DNA of 39,189 nucleotides from Verrucomicrobiota bacterium. Its GTDB lineage: Bacteria > Verrucomicrobiota > Verrucomicrobiia > Opitutales > JAKPNF01. The stretch's first letter is position 1. The number at the start of each line of letters is the position of its first letter. The position numbers and the translations under genes were made by a program. Location: NCBI GenBank assembly GCA_029548565.1, contig JAKPNF010000123.1, forward strand, positions 1 through 39,189, read 5' to 3'. Below, in pieces: positions 16,030-25,254 of the stretch. The notes below the pieces were generated by a model. The model was not told where the DNA came from and ran no database searches. It worked only from the letters and a program-made list of their open reading frames with translations.

Positions 16030-17058
16030 ATGCCTGAAGCCGCCGACAGTTCAGAGCCTAAAGCGCCGCCCGCCATTGAGGTTAAAAATCTCACAAAGAT
16101 TTACCACGGCACAGCCGCGGTCAATGATGTCAGCTTCCAAGTCGCCCCGGGCGAGATTGTCGGCTTTCTGGGGCCAAACGGGGCGGGCAAAAGTACCACC
16201 ATGCGCATTTTGTGCGGCTTGAGCAGCGGCAACCGCGGCTGGGTGAAGGTGCACGGCGTTTCCGTGGCCACGCACCCGGAAAAGACCAAGCGCATGATCG
16301 GCTACATGCCGGAAAACAACCCCCTGCCCGAAGACCTGCGCGTGAGCGAGTACCTGCGCTACCGCGCCAAACTCAAGGAAATCCCTGCCAAGGAAATTTC
16401 AAAGCGCGTGGACGCCGTCATGGAGGTGACGGACTTGCACCGCACCGCCTACCGCCGCGTCATCGGGGCTTTGTCAAAGGGGTTTCGCCAGCGCGTGGGC
16501 ATTGCCGACGCCCTGCTCTCGCGCCCCAAAGTCATCATCATGGACGAGCCGACCATCGGACTTGACCCGCACCAGATCCACGCCTTCCGGCGCTTGCTGG
16601 GCGAATTGCGCGGGCAGATGACGATCATCCTTTCCAGCCACATCCTGCCGGAGATCGAGCTTTCGACCGACCGCGTCATCATCATCAACCAGGGGCGCGT
16701 GGTGGCCGAGGGCACGCCCGCCGCCCTGCGTGCCGAATTCATGCCGCGCGCGCAGTGGAGCGTGGCGCTCAAGGTGGAGCCGGCGCGCTTTGACTTCGCG
16801 CTGGCCGGCCTCGAAAAACCCGCGAGCATCACAGCCGTGGGCGAGCCGGACGCGCAGGGCTTTCGCACCTTCAACCTCGTGGCCAATTCCGAGGACGAAT
16901 GCCTGGGCGTGGCGCTGAGCGAGCTGGCCAAAACCAACGGCTGGCCGCTGCGCCAGCTCTCCTTGCGCCAGTCCAACCTCGAGGACATTTTCATGGCGGC
17001 CACCAAGCGCTCGTGGGACGCCATCATCGCCGAAAAGAAAGCGGCCAACGCGAACTGA
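16030..17058 (+). CDS. ABC transporter ATP-binding protein, GldA-type
   Basis: This 342-residue ATPase energises the adjacent ABC-2 permease. The Walker A (GPNGAGKSTT) is near 51-60, the signature (LSKGFRQRVGIADAL) near 148-162, and Walker B with the D-loop (VIIMDEPTIGLDP) near 170-182. The H-loop His is in SSHILPEIE. A C-terminal extension of about 100 residues follows, as in many ABC-2 exporters. An N-terminal 15-residue acidic extension precedes the nucleotide-binding domain. The next genes are GldF- and GldG-like, so this is the ATPase of a Gld-type exporter. The GldA name comes from gliding Bacteroidetes; gliding itself is not implied here. Confidence 0.9.
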   Translation: MPEAADSSEPKAPPAIEVKNLTKIYHGTAAVNDVSFQVAPGEIVGFLGPNGAGKSTTMRILCGLSSGNRGWVKVHGVSVATHPEKTKRMIGYMPENNPLPEDLRVSEYLRYRAKLKEIPAKEISKRVDAVMEVTDLHRTAYRRVIGALSKGFRQRVGIADALLSRPKVIIMDEPTIGLDPHQIHAFRRLLGELRGQMTIILSSHILPEIELSTDRVIIINQGRVVAEGTPAALRAEFMPRAQWSVALKVEPARFDFALAGLEKPASITAVGEPDAQGFRTFNLVANSEDECLGVALSELAKTNGWPLRQLSLRQSNLEDIFMAATKRSWDAIIAEKKAANAN

Positions 17059-17061
17059 TTT

Positions 17062-17829
17062 ATGCGCCACTTTTTCCAGATGACCCGCAACGAACTGCGC
17101 GCCCTGTGGATCGCCCCGTCGACCTACGTGGCCGCCGTGCTGTTTTTGATCATCATGGGCGCGCTGTATTTGCTGGCGCTCGAGGAAACCGGCCCCGGCC
17201 ACGCGCCGAAAATGGAGCTGCCTTCCACGGTCTTCTTCAAAATGTTTTGGCTGCCGGTTTTCTTCATGGTGCCCATGCTCACGATGCGCTCCATCGCCGA
17301 GGAGCGCCGCCTGGGGACACTGGAGGCGCTGATGACGACCCCCATTTCCGCAGGTTCGCTGGTGGCCTCGAAGTTCACCGCCGCCTATTTGTTTTACTGC
17401 ATGCTGTGGGTGCTCACGCTCATCTTTCCGATTCTGGCCAACATGGCGCTGGGGGCACGCGGCGACCCCCGGCTGCTGGACTGGCCGTCGCTGATGGGGG
17501 GGCTGTGCTTTGTGGCGGTGTCCGGCTCGCTGTTTGTGGCGATCGGCATTTTCGCCAGTTCCATGACCCGCACGACGCTGGTGGCGGGGATGCTCTCCTT
17601 TAGCTTGCTGTTCATCGTCATCTTAAGCGGGGGGCTGCTCACGCGCCTGACTTTCGGCGACGGCATCGACCTGCCCTTTTTCGCCGAGGCGCTCGAATAT
17701 CTAAAAACCTTCCAGCATCAGGAAGACTTCGGCCGCGGCATCATCGACTCGCGCCCCTTCTTTTTTTATTTCACCAACACGCTGCTGCTTTTGGGGCTGA
17801 CGACGCTGATCGTCGAGTCCAAGACATAA
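17062..17829 (+). CDS. ABC-2 type permease, GldF-like
   Basis: This 255-residue membrane protein has six hydrophobic segments. It shows the ABC-2 hallmark MRSIAEERRLGTLEALMTTPIS between the second and third segments. It starts three bases after the ATPase gene and is followed four bases later by a GldG-like gene, the standard order of this family. The substrate is unknown. The start ATG directly precedes a basic amphipathic stretch typical of the family. Confidence 0.88.
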   Translation: MRHFFQMTRNELRALWIAPSTYVAAVLFLIIMGALYLLALEETGPGHAPKMELPSTVFFKMFWLPVFFMVPMLTMRSIAEERRLGTLEALMTTPISAGSLVASKFTAAYLFYCMLWVLTLIFPILANMALGARGDPRLLDWPSLMGGLCFVAVSGSLFVAIGIFASSMTRTTLVAGMLSFSLLFIVILSGGLLTRLTFGDGIDLPFFAEALEYLKTFQHQEDFGRGIIDSRPFFFYFTNTLLLLGLTTLIVESKT

Positions 17830-17833
17830 TCTC

Positions 17834-19327
17834 ATGGCCCGCTTTGAAGATTTTCGGGAAATCCGCTGGATAAAGCTAGGCAACCGTCTGGCGCAGGTGG
17901 CGCTGAGCTTGCTCTTGGCGCTCGGGCTGAATTATCTGGCGGCGATCCATTTTACGCGCACGGATTTGACACGCGAGCACCAGCACTCCCTCTCACCCGA
18001 GACGCTGGCGCATCTTGAGGAAATCATGCGCGCGGCGCAGACAGAACCCATCACGCTGTACGTGACGCTGCCGCGCGAGACAGACAACAAGGAAGTGGCC
18101 GAGGTGCTCAAGGACATCGATCCGCTGTTGCGCGAGTTCGAGTTCGCGGGGCGCAAGGACGGAAAAAAGTTTATCACGCTGGAAAACGTCGACATTTTTC
18201 AGCAGCGCACCAAGGCGCAGGAGTTGCGCGAGCGCTACCATGTCACCGACACTTTGACCGTCATGGTGGTCGCGCGCGGGGATCGCTACCGGCAGATTTC
18301 CGTGAAGGATTTGTACGAGCAAAAAGACGGCGTGCCGACCGCGTTTTTGGGCGAGCGCGTGATCGCCTCTGCCCTGCTCGACGTGGCCGAGCAGCAAAAC
18401 CAAAAAATTTATTTCCTGCAAGGCCACGGCGAGATGAAGCCCGACGACGTCAACCCGATGGACGGGGCCTCCGCCGCGCGCAACGCCCTGCAGCAGCGCA
18501 ATTTCACGGTCGAGGCGCTCACGCTGGCCGACAAGGTGCCCGAGGACGCCGCCATGCTCGTCATCGCCGGGCCGCAGGCCACCTATTTGCCCAAAGAAGT
18601 GGAGGCGCTGCGCCGCTATCTCGAGGACAGGCAGGGGCGCATTTTGGCGCTCATCGACCCGCGCACCGACCACGGGTTGAGCCAGCTTTTGTACGAATGG
18701 GGGATTTATTCCGACGATCGGCTCATCATGGAGATGATTCAAGGCGGCGTGTCGGCCGACAACCTCACGATCCTGACCTTCGCCGACCACCCGATCACCC
18801 GCGCGCTGGCGGACTACCAATTTTCCGTGCAGCTGGGCCCCACGCGCCCCGCCCGGCGCGACGAGGGCGCCCCGCTGGACGAGCGCCTGGTCGTGCGCGA
18901 CTTGATGCTCAGCTCGCCGCACAGCTGGGCGGAGCTTGATTTCCGCGACTCGTCCAAGACGGCCGCGCAGTCCTTCGACCCCGCCCGCGACATTCAGGGA
19001 CCCATCCCCGTGGCCGCGCTGGCCGAGCGCAGCGCCGGCTCGCAGATCGGCATCTCGCTGCGCGGGGGGCGCATGCTGCTGGTAGGATCCTCGGGGCTGA
19101 TCGCCAACCGCACCTTCAGCGTGCCGGGCAACCAGTGGCTGTTTTTGAACATGGTCAACTGGATGCTCGACAAAAACAGCCGCCTGAACGTGCCGCCCAA
19201 GGCGATACGCACCTTCTCGCTGCCGCTGGCCAAGGACGACCTGCGGCGCGTCGGCCTTTACTTCGTGCTGCTGCCGGCCTTTGTGGCGCTGACAGGTGTC
19301 ATTGTTTTTTGGATACGCCGCCGTTAA
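17834..19327 (+). CDS. GldG-like ABC transporter auxiliary protein
   Basis: This 497-residue protein has one membrane helix near the N-terminus (about 24-42) and one at the extreme C-terminus (about 470-493, ending RRR). The large domain between them is expected in the periplasm. The domain matches the ABC_transp_aux/GldG pattern, with SLSPETLAHLEEI at the start, ITLYVTLPRE, KIYFLQGHGEMKP, and MLVIAGPQATYLPKEVEALRRYLE. These proteins are needed with GldF and GldA for exporter function in gliding bacteria. It is coupled to the permease gene (4 bases) and to the DUF4340 gene (12 bases). Confidence 0.85.
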   Translation: MARFEDFREIRWIKLGNRLAQVALSLLLALGLNYLAAIHFTRTDLTREHQHSLSPETLAHLEEIMRAAQTEPITLYVTLPRETDNKEVAEVLKDIDPLLREFEFAGRKDGKKFITLENVDIFQQRTKAQELRERYHVTDTLTVMVVARGDRYRQISVKDLYEQKDGVPTAFLGERVIASALLDVAEQQNQKIYFLQGHGEMKPDDVNPMDGASAARNALQQRNFTVEALTLADKVPEDAAMLVIAGPQATYLPKEVEALRRYLEDRQGRILALIDPRTDHGLSQLLYEWGIYSDDRLIMEMIQGGVSADNLTILTFADHPITRALADYQFSVQLGPTRPARRDEGAPLDERLVVRDLMLSSPHSWAELDFRDSSKTAAQSFDPARDIQGPIPVAALAERSAGSQIGISLRGGRMLLVGSSGLIANRTFSVPGNQWLFLNMVNWMLDKNSRLNVPPKAIRTFSLPLAKDDLRRVGLYFVLLPAFVALTGVIVFWIRRR

Positions 19328-19339
19328 CCGCTTTTTTCC

Positions 19340-21193
19340 ATGCGATTCAAACTCACACTGATTTTGCTGCTGGCCAACCTCGTGGTGTTCTACCTGATCT
19401 GGTCGCTGGGCAGGCCGGATCTGGAGCCGCCCGCGCAGTTCGAGCTGCCCGACAGCGCGACGGTCGACCGCATCAGCGTCGAGGGCAAAAGCCTGCCGCG
19501 GCCCTACCGCTTCGAGGCCGGGCGCGACGGGCGCTGGGCGATCACCTCCCCCGTGCAGTGGCCGGCCAACGTGCACGCGCTGGGCAACATCCTCTCCCAA
19601 CTGCAACTGCTGCGCCGCGAGATCAGCTTCCCCGTCTCGCAGATCGAGGCGCGCGGACTCTCGCTGGCCGACTACGGGCTGGCGGATCCCTCGCTCAAGC
19701 TCAGCGTCGGCTCGGCGGACAAGGACTATGTTTTTGAAATCGGCGCGCGCACGCAGATCGGCCAGCGCGTATACATGCTCTCGCCCAAGGGCGACCTCAT
19801 CATCGTGGCGCCCGACGAGCTGCTCGAATTGCTAAGCACCGACATCGAGCAACTGCGCGCGCCCACCATCTTCACCGTGCCGACCTTCGAGGTGCGCGGG
19901 CTGTCCATCCGCATCGCCGAGGGCGACGGCGCGCAGGCGGGCGCTTCCGCGCAGCGCGTGGGGCTGGTCAAGACCAAGGACGGCTGGCGCATAGAAACGC
20001 CCGTGCAGGCCGACGCCGACGCCCGCATGGTCGAAAGCCAAATAGCGGCGCTGGAAGCCCTGCAGGCCAACCGCTTCATCCAAACCCCCGACGCCAGCCC
20101 GGCGGCTTACGGGTTGACCAACCCGGCCATGCGTGTGTCGCTGGAGGGCAACCAGCGCCAGACGCTCCTGCTGGGGCGCAGCGTGCCGCAGCAAAAACCC
20201 GCGCAATATTACGCGCAGCTCGAGGGCAACCCCGCCATTTTCACGGTCAACGCCGCGCTGTTTGACGCACTGAAAAACGCGCAGGAACTTTTGCGCGAGC
20301 GCCACATCCTGCCCTTCGACCCCGCGGCGCTCAGCGCCATCGACATTGTGGACGAACACGGCGCGCGCGTGCGCTTGCAGGTGCTTGAAAACGGCTCGTG
20401 GCAGGTGATGGGCGAAGCCAACGGCACCCGGCTTGAACCCATACGCGCCGACGACAATGAAGTCGCGCGTCTGGTCGGCGCGCTGCGCACGTTAAAGGCC
20501 GGCGCCTTCACCAACGACGCGCCCACCCAGGAAAATCTTTCCGCTTACGGGTTTGACAAGCCGCTGCGCACGGTCACGCTCTCGCTGCAAAACAGCGAGC
20601 CGCTGGTGCTGACGCTCGGCAGCATGCAGACCGAAGAAGGCAAACTGCTTTACGCGCGCACCAACCGCGCGCAGGGCGTCTATCAGGTGCACCCCGCCAT
20701 TCTCATGCTGCTGTCGCTGCAAAGCGCGCAGTACCGCTGGCGCGTGCTCGAGCAGTTGCCGGCCCCCGCCATGCTCACGCGGCTTTCGCTCAAAGACCTG
20801 TCCGCCGGCAAAGTCATTTTTGAAGGCAACCCCGCCGAGCTGCCCAAGGAATTGGACGAGGCCAAAAAGGCCGCCGTGCAGCAGATCGCAGCCGCGCTGA
20901 AAAATTTCGAGGTCGCCCAGTACCTTGAAAAATCGTCCGACGAGGGCTGCTATCACGACGGGCGTTTGCTGCCGTGGCGCTATGAGTTGACGGGCTCCGC
21001 CGCATTGTCTTCAGGCGCCGACGCAAAAACGCAGGCGCTTGCCTACCGCTTCACCGCGCGCCAGGGCGGCACCGTGCAGGGGGGCTTTTCCGCCCAGTCC
21101 AACACCGCCTTTTTGCTCGCCCAGCCGCTGATCGACGCGCTGTTCACCCTGACCGACGAGGCCCCCGCCGCCGCGCCCGCCGCGCAAAAATAG
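19340..21193 (+). CDS. DUF4340 domain-containing protein
   Basis: This 617-residue protein has an N-terminal membrane helix (MRFKLTLILLLANLVVFYLIW, split here as about residues 3-20) and an all-beta-like remainder. It contains repeated units with the pattern YGLADPSLKLSVG, YGLTNPAMRVSLEG and YGFDKPLRTVTLSL. The repeated Y-G-L/F-x-x-P is the DUF4340 hallmark. At least three such units are visible (about 110-125, 255-270, 400-415). DUF4340 genes commonly follow GldG-like genes, and the function is unknown. A single-pass periplasmic protein is most likely. Confidence 0.8.
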   Translation: MRFKLTLILLLANLVVFYLIWSLGRPDLEPPAQFELPDSATVDRISVEGKSLPRPYRFEAGRDGRWAITSPVQWPANVHALGNILSQLQLLRREISFPVSQIEARGLSLADYGLADPSLKLSVGSADKDYVFEIGARTQIGQRVYMLSPKGDLIIVAPDELLELLSTDIEQLRAPTIFTVPTFEVRGLSIRIAEGDGAQAGASAQRVGLVKTKDGWRIETPVQADADARMVESQIAALEALQANRFIQTPDASPAAYGLTNPAMRVSLEGNQRQTLLLGRSVPQQKPAQYYAQLEGNPAIFTVNAALFDALKNAQELLRERHILPFDPAALSAIDIVDEHGARVRLQVLENGSWQVMGEANGTRLEPIRADDNEVARLVGALRTLKAGAFTNDAPTQENLSAYGFDKPLRTVTLSLQNSEPLVLTLGSMQTEEGKLLYARTNRAQGVYQVHPAILMLLSLQSAQYRWRVLEQLPAPAMLTRLSLKDLSAGKVIFEGNPAELPKELDEAKKAAVQQIAAALKNFEVAQYLEKSSDEGCYHDGRLLPWRYELTGSAALSSGADAKTQALAYRFTARQGGTVQGGFSAQSNTAFLLAQPLIDALFTLTDEAPAAAPAAQK

Positions 21194-21211
21194 CCGCCTT
21201 TTTCGCGTGTC

Positions 21212-24085
21212 ATGAGCGCCGAACAAGCCAGCTTTTTTCGCCGCCTGACGCGCGGGCTTTTTCGCGCGGGCGCAAAATTTTTCCGGCTGGCGCTGTGGCT
21301 TTTTTTATTGGTTCAGATTTTTTTGCTGGTCGGCCTGTTGCGCGACGACGTGTTCACGCTGCCGCAGGCCGCCTTGCGCCTCGCACAGGAAAGACTGGCC
21401 GCGCAAAACGTGTTTTTGTCCGCGCAACGCTGCGCCCTGACGCCGACGGGCTGGCTCGTGCTGGAGGATGCCTCCCTCTACGACGACGCGCGGCACTCCG
21501 AACCTTTGCTGCGCGCCGGAAAAATTGCCGTGCGCCCGAGCTGGTCGCGCCTGCTCATGGGAAATTTTTTGCCCGCGCGCGCGTATCTGGAAGACGGCGC
21601 GCTGCACTGCCCTTCTTACCGCAGCATGGGCGGGCAAAACACGCCGGTCTTGCAGGACATCGTGCTGCAAGTTTCCCAAAAGGACGGGAATCTTTGGAAA
21701 ATCGAAAAGGGGTTTTTGCGCATTTTTAACCTGACAGCCGGCGCGCACGGAAATTTTTACCTGCCGCAAACAACACACGGTGCCCCCGCCGACAAGGACG
21801 CGCCCGCAACCCCCGCAACGCCCTTCATGCGCCAGATCGCCGACATCGCAGCGCAGGCGCAAAAGGCCGAGGCCGTGCTCGCGCACTTTAAAAACCCGCA
21901 CCTAAAAATCGCCCTACGCACACAGGGAAAAGACACGCTGATCGAGGCCACCGCTCTGGCCGACGGCGGGCAGCTCGAGCCCCAGGTACACGCGGGCGCC
22001 TTCACGCTCAATGCGCTTATGCGCTTTGACGGTAAAACCCTCGCCCCCGCACGCCATGTGCTGGGAAACGCGGCCGACCTGCGCTACACAGTGCCCGCCG
22101 CCGACACCGCGCAAACGCCGCAAAACGTGCGCGTGGGCACTGCCCTGCTGCGCGCGGTGCCTTCGGGGAAAATCGAAAAAGATATCAAGGACACTTTTTC
22201 GGACATTTATCTGGATCTGTTCGACGTCGAAGGCTACGACGCCCACATCGACGCCGCGCACGTGCACGCAAGCGCCCTGCCGCTGCCGCTTGTTCAAGCA
22301 GACGCGCGCGTGCGCGTGGGCGAGCACACCGTCGCCTTGCAGGTGCAGGCCGACATCGAGGCCAAGACGATTCAGGCCGAGCTTTCCGGCAGGGTCGACC
22401 CGCGCGCGCTGCTGCCGGAGAGCCTGCTGCAAGACCCGGGGGTGCGCGGTATCCAATTTTCAAATACGCCCGAATGGTCGCTGCGCGCCGTGGCCTCCCA
22501 TGATGGGCAGGCGTTTGTCTTCGACCACGCCACTGCTACCTTGCGCCTGTACGAGACGCGCTACGAAAGCCTTCACCTGCACGGCGCCTACGCGATCGCG
22601 CGCGTGGACACGCAGGGCGTGCGGACAGACACGCTGCGGCTGTGGGGCGAGGGTTTTTACATTCAGGGGGCCTACCTTCAGGACTTCGACAACAGCTCCT
22701 ACCGCTTTTTGCTGCGCGGCGAAATCCCGCCGCACCAGCTCGACGCCCTCATGGAATCGTGGTGGCAGGACATTTGGCGCGAGTTCGACGTCGAGGGCAA
22801 TCCCCCCTACGCCGACATTGACTTTGGCGGCAAATGGGCGACCGACATCGACACCAAACTGGTCGGCGAGATACGCCTGAACGACTTTTTCTTCCGCACC
22901 GCCCGCTGGCAAAACGGGCGCGTCGGCATCCGCCTGAAACCGGAGTACACAGCGATCGACAACATTTTATTGTACGGCGAACAGGGCACGCTCAACGGAA
23001 ATTTTCGGTGGTTCTACAAAACCGACCTGCGCCCGCGCCTGATGTTCATGCAGCATTTGTCGATCCGCAGCACACTGGGGCTGGAGTTGCTGGGTAAAGT
23101 TGGAGGGGAGGACGTCGAGCTGATCGCCCGCGAGCTTACCAGCGAAAAGCCGCCAAAACTCTCCGGCGAATTTTTCACCTGGGGCGTCGGCTCCGCGGTG
23201 GCGGGCGAGAATTTTATCACGCTCAGCGCGCTCATCGAGGGCCCGGGCACGGTCTTCGGTATTCCGGTGGCCGGTGTGGCGCTCAATGCGCAAATCAACA
23301 ACCGCGGCGTGCAGCTCTCGGACATCAATCTGGGGCTTTCCGGTGGAAAGATGCTGGGCACTGTCACCCTCTCGCCCACCTCAAAGGGCACCCGCGCGGA
23401 CTTCGGCTTCGAGCTGACCGACGCCGACCACGAGCGCTTTTTGGACGACATCGCGCGCATGCAAACCTTTGAGGAGGCGCACTCCAAAAACGCCAAGGTG
23501 TTCGAGCATCCCCCGATCACGGACAGCCTGGATGGCGACATGAAGTTGACCGCCAAAGGCTCTGGCATCTTCGGCCACACCGACACCTTTAACGGCAAGG
23601 GCGCGGTGCATATCGACGGTGCGGACATCGGGAAACTCAATCTGCTGGGCGGGCTTTCCCGTTTTCTGGAAAACACCGTGCTGCCTTCCGGCCAATTGCA
23701 TTTCACCCATGCCGACAGCGGCATCGTCATGAGCAACGGCGTGCTGATTTTCCCAGAGGTGGCCATCACGGGACCCACCGCCAAGGTCGACGCGGCCGGC
23801 TGGCTCAACCTCGCCGACCAGTCGCTGGATTTCAACATCCACTTTTACCCGCTGGGGGCGATGGACTCCTCCTTCGTCCAATTTTTGATGACGCCCACCC
23901 GCGCGGTGTCCAACGTCTTCGCCGTGACGCTCAACGGCTCCTCCAAAAACCCCAACTGGAGCTTGAATATTTCCCCCTCGCGACTTTTCACTTTCAGCAA
24001 GCAGTCCCCGCAGTTGCCCGAGCTGCCGGCAGCCGCGCAAAAACCCGCCCTTACCCCGATCTCCCTTGAAAAACGCGCCAATTGA
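21212..24085 (+). CDS. Large AsmA-like (AsmA/YhdP/TamB-type) envelope protein
   Basis: This 957-residue protein has one N-terminal membrane helix (about 24-45). A long beta-rich body follows, and the C-terminal third has an AsmA-like signature: NRGVQLSDINLGLSGGKMLGTV, SLDGDMKLTAKGSGIF, FNGKGAVHIDGADIGKL and VDAAGWLNLADQSLDFNIHF. AsmA-like proteins form long periplasmic beta-grooves thought to carry phospholipids between membranes. The position at the end of a Gld-type exporter unit suggests a role in the same envelope process. It starts 18 bases after the DUF4340 gene. The exact subfamily is uncertain. Confidence 0.75.
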   Translation: MSAEQASFFRRLTRGLFRAGAKFFRLALWLFLLVQIFLLVGLLRDDVFTLPQAALRLAQERLAAQNVFLSAQRCALTPTGWLVLEDASLYDDARHSEPLLRAGKIAVRPSWSRLLMGNFLPARAYLEDGALHCPSYRSMGGQNTPVLQDIVLQVSQKDGNLWKIEKGFLRIFNLTAGAHGNFYLPQTTHGAPADKDAPATPATPFMRQIADIAAQAQKAEAVLAHFKNPHLKIALRTQGKDTLIEATALADGGQLEPQVHAGAFTLNALMRFDGKTLAPARHVLGNAADLRYTVPAADTAQTPQNVRVGTALLRAVPSGKIEKDIKDTFSDIYLDLFDVEGYDAHIDAAHVHASALPLPLVQADARVRVGEHTVALQVQADIEAKTIQAELSGRVDPRALLPESLLQDPGVRGIQFSNTPEWSLRAVASHDGQAFVFDHATATLRLYETRYESLHLHGAYAIARVDTQGVRTDTLRLWGEGFYIQGAYLQDFDNSSYRFLLRGEIPPHQLDALMESWWQDIWREFDVEGNPPYADIDFGGKWATDIDTKLVGEIRLNDFFFRTARWQNGRVGIRLKPEYTAIDNILLYGEQGTLNGNFRWFYKTDLRPRLMFMQHLSIRSTLGLELLGKVGGEDVELIARELTSEKPPKLSGEFFTWGVGSAVAGENFITLSALIEGPGTVFGIPVAGVALNAQINNRGVQLSDINLGLSGGKMLGTVTLSPTSKGTRADFGFELTDADHERFLDDIARMQTFEEAHSKNAKVFEHPPITDSLDGDMKLTAKGSGIFGHTDTFNGKGAVHIDGADIGKLNLLGGLSRFLENTVLPSGQLHFTHADSGIVMSNGVLIFPEVAITGPTAKVDAAGWLNLADQSLDFNIHFYPLGAMDSSFVQFLMTPTRAVSNVFAVTLNGSSKNPNWSLNISPSRLFTFSKQSPQLPELPAAAQKPALTPISLEKRAN

Positions 24086-24094
24086 GGCGATAAT
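24066..24094 (+). promoter_or_regulatory. Internal promoter at the Asp23 pair
   Basis: TTGAAA (24066-24071) and GATAAT (24089-24094), each 5 of 6, lie 17 bases apart at the very end of the AsmA-like gene. Initiation near 24101 leaves about five bases before the ATG at 24106. Confidence 0.5.
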
Positions 24095-24105
24095 GCTCTT
24101 ACTTT

Positions 24106-24534
24106 ATGGACGAGACGACCAACGATCCGGCGCAAACGCAGGAAAACGAGATCACCATCGAGCCTAGCGTGGTGGCCGGTATCATCCGGCTGTGCGCGCT
24201 GGACGTCGACGGGGTTTACAGCGTCGGCAAGGGCGTGACCGACCGGCTCAGCGAGCTGTTTTTCAAGCGAGAGAGCGACCGCGGCGTGCAAGTCAGCGAG
24301 GACGAACACGGCGCCTACCGCGTAAAAATCCGCGTGATCATGCAGTTTGGCGCACCGCTGCAGCAAACGGCCAAAAAAATTCAGGAAACCATCCGCGAAA
24401 AAGTTTTGGAAATGACGGGTAAGCCCGTGACCACCGTGCACGTGCTGGTGGACGGCGTGCACACCGCCTCTTACAAACGCGCGGCCAAGCAGGAACCCGA
24501 AGACCACACGGCAGACCTGCCCCACACCGACTAG
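24106..24534 (+). CDS. Asp23/Gls24 family protein
   Basis: This 142-residue soluble protein has an Asp23 domain from about 16 to 120. It begins ITIEPSVVAGIIRLCALDVDGVYSV, the typical strand-helix start of the family, and ends TTVHVLVDGVHT. In Firmicutes, Asp23 is an abundant cell-envelope stress protein held at the membrane by AmaP. This gene is followed by a membrane-anchored protein with a similar domain, matching that arrangement. The termini are acidic and probably disordered. A near-consensus promoter lies immediately upstream, so it can be transcribed apart from the ABC unit. Confidence 0.8.
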   Translation: MDETTNDPAQTQENEITIEPSVVAGIIRLCALDVDGVYSVGKGVTDRLSELFFKRESDRGVQVSEDEHGAYRVKIRVIMQFGAPLQQTAKKIQETIREKVLEMTGKPVTTVHVLVDGVHTASYKRAAKQEPEDHTADLPHTD

Positions 24535-24569
24535 ACCTGTTTTCAAACACACTTTAATCTTTTTAAAAA

Positions 24570-25205
24570 ATGGACGAAACAAATAACGAAACGCCCGCCC
24601 AAGCACCGGTCGACACGCCTGAAGCGCCCGAGACGCCGCAAGACAGCCAACCGGTGATCGTCACCGACGAGCAAGGCGGGCAGCCCGCACCCGAACAGGT
24701 GCAAACCCACACGACCAGCCCGGCTGACTACGGCCGCAAGGCGCTCAGTTTCGCCAAGGAAAACCCCAACGCCATGATCTTTGGCGCCGCGGTGCTGGGG
24801 CTGTTGATTTTGCTGTGGCTGATCGCCCGCGCCCGCAAGGCCGAGCTGGGGCTTTTCCGCAACCCCTCCGGCCGCGTGAGCGTCTCGCGCAACGCGCTGG
24901 CAGACCTCGTGGAAACAGTGGCCCGCAGCGTGCCCGGCACGGTAAAGCCGCGCGCCTACTTCCGCAAGCGCGGCGGCCTGGTCAACGTGAAGCTGCGCCT
25001 GAAACTCAAGGGCCGCCGCAAACTCACGGGCTTTACCAGCGACATTCAGGAGCGCATCACGCTGGCCTTGCGCGACGCGCTGGGCGACGAGCAGATCGGC
25101 CAGATCGACGTGATCGTCACCGGTTTTTACGACCTGGGCACCCGCGAGCAGGCGCCCGAAGGCACCTCGAAAGAGATCGAGGAAAACATGAACGACGTGC
25201 TTTAG
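24570..25205 (+). CDS. Membrane-anchored Asp23-like protein (AmaP-like arrangement)
   Basis: This 211-residue protein has a Pro/Glu/Gln-rich disordered N-terminus (1-60), one membrane helix (about 68-87, AMIFGAAVLGLLILLWLI) followed by RARK, and a C-terminal domain (about 100-190) with strands and helices like Asp23: GRVSVSRNALADLVETVARS, then VNVKLRLKLKGRRKL and IGQIDVIVTGFYD. Basic residues after the helix suggest the C-terminal domain is cytosolic. It lies 35 bases after the Asp23 gene and may anchor it. The homology to AmaP is by architecture, and sequence relation is unproven. Confidence 0.65.
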   Translation: MDETNNETPAQAPVDTPEAPETPQDSQPVIVTDEQGGQPAPEQVQTHTTSPADYGRKALSFAKENPNAMIFGAAVLGLLILLWLIARARKAELGLFRNPSGRVSVSRNALADLVETVARSVPGTVKPRAYFRKRGGLVNVKLRLKLKGRRKLTGFTSDIQERITLALRDALGDEQIGQIDVIVTGFYDLGTREQAPEGTSKEIEENMNDVL

Positions 25206-25254
25206 GGTGTGTTTTAAACGCGCGCCCATACGCCACCCCTGATTCTTTCCGCCC

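Noticed and set aside
16030-19327. Gliding motility locus
   Set aside because: GldA/F/G-like proteins are present, but no other gld or spr gene is; homologs occur in many non-gliding bacteria.
17993-19606. 537-residue open frame antisense to the GldG-like gene
   Set aside because: Same cause; it spans two real genes and their junction on the other strand.
25206-25254. TPP riboswitch ahead of thiE
   Set aside because: Only 49 bases are available and no CUGAGA-type thi-box is present.
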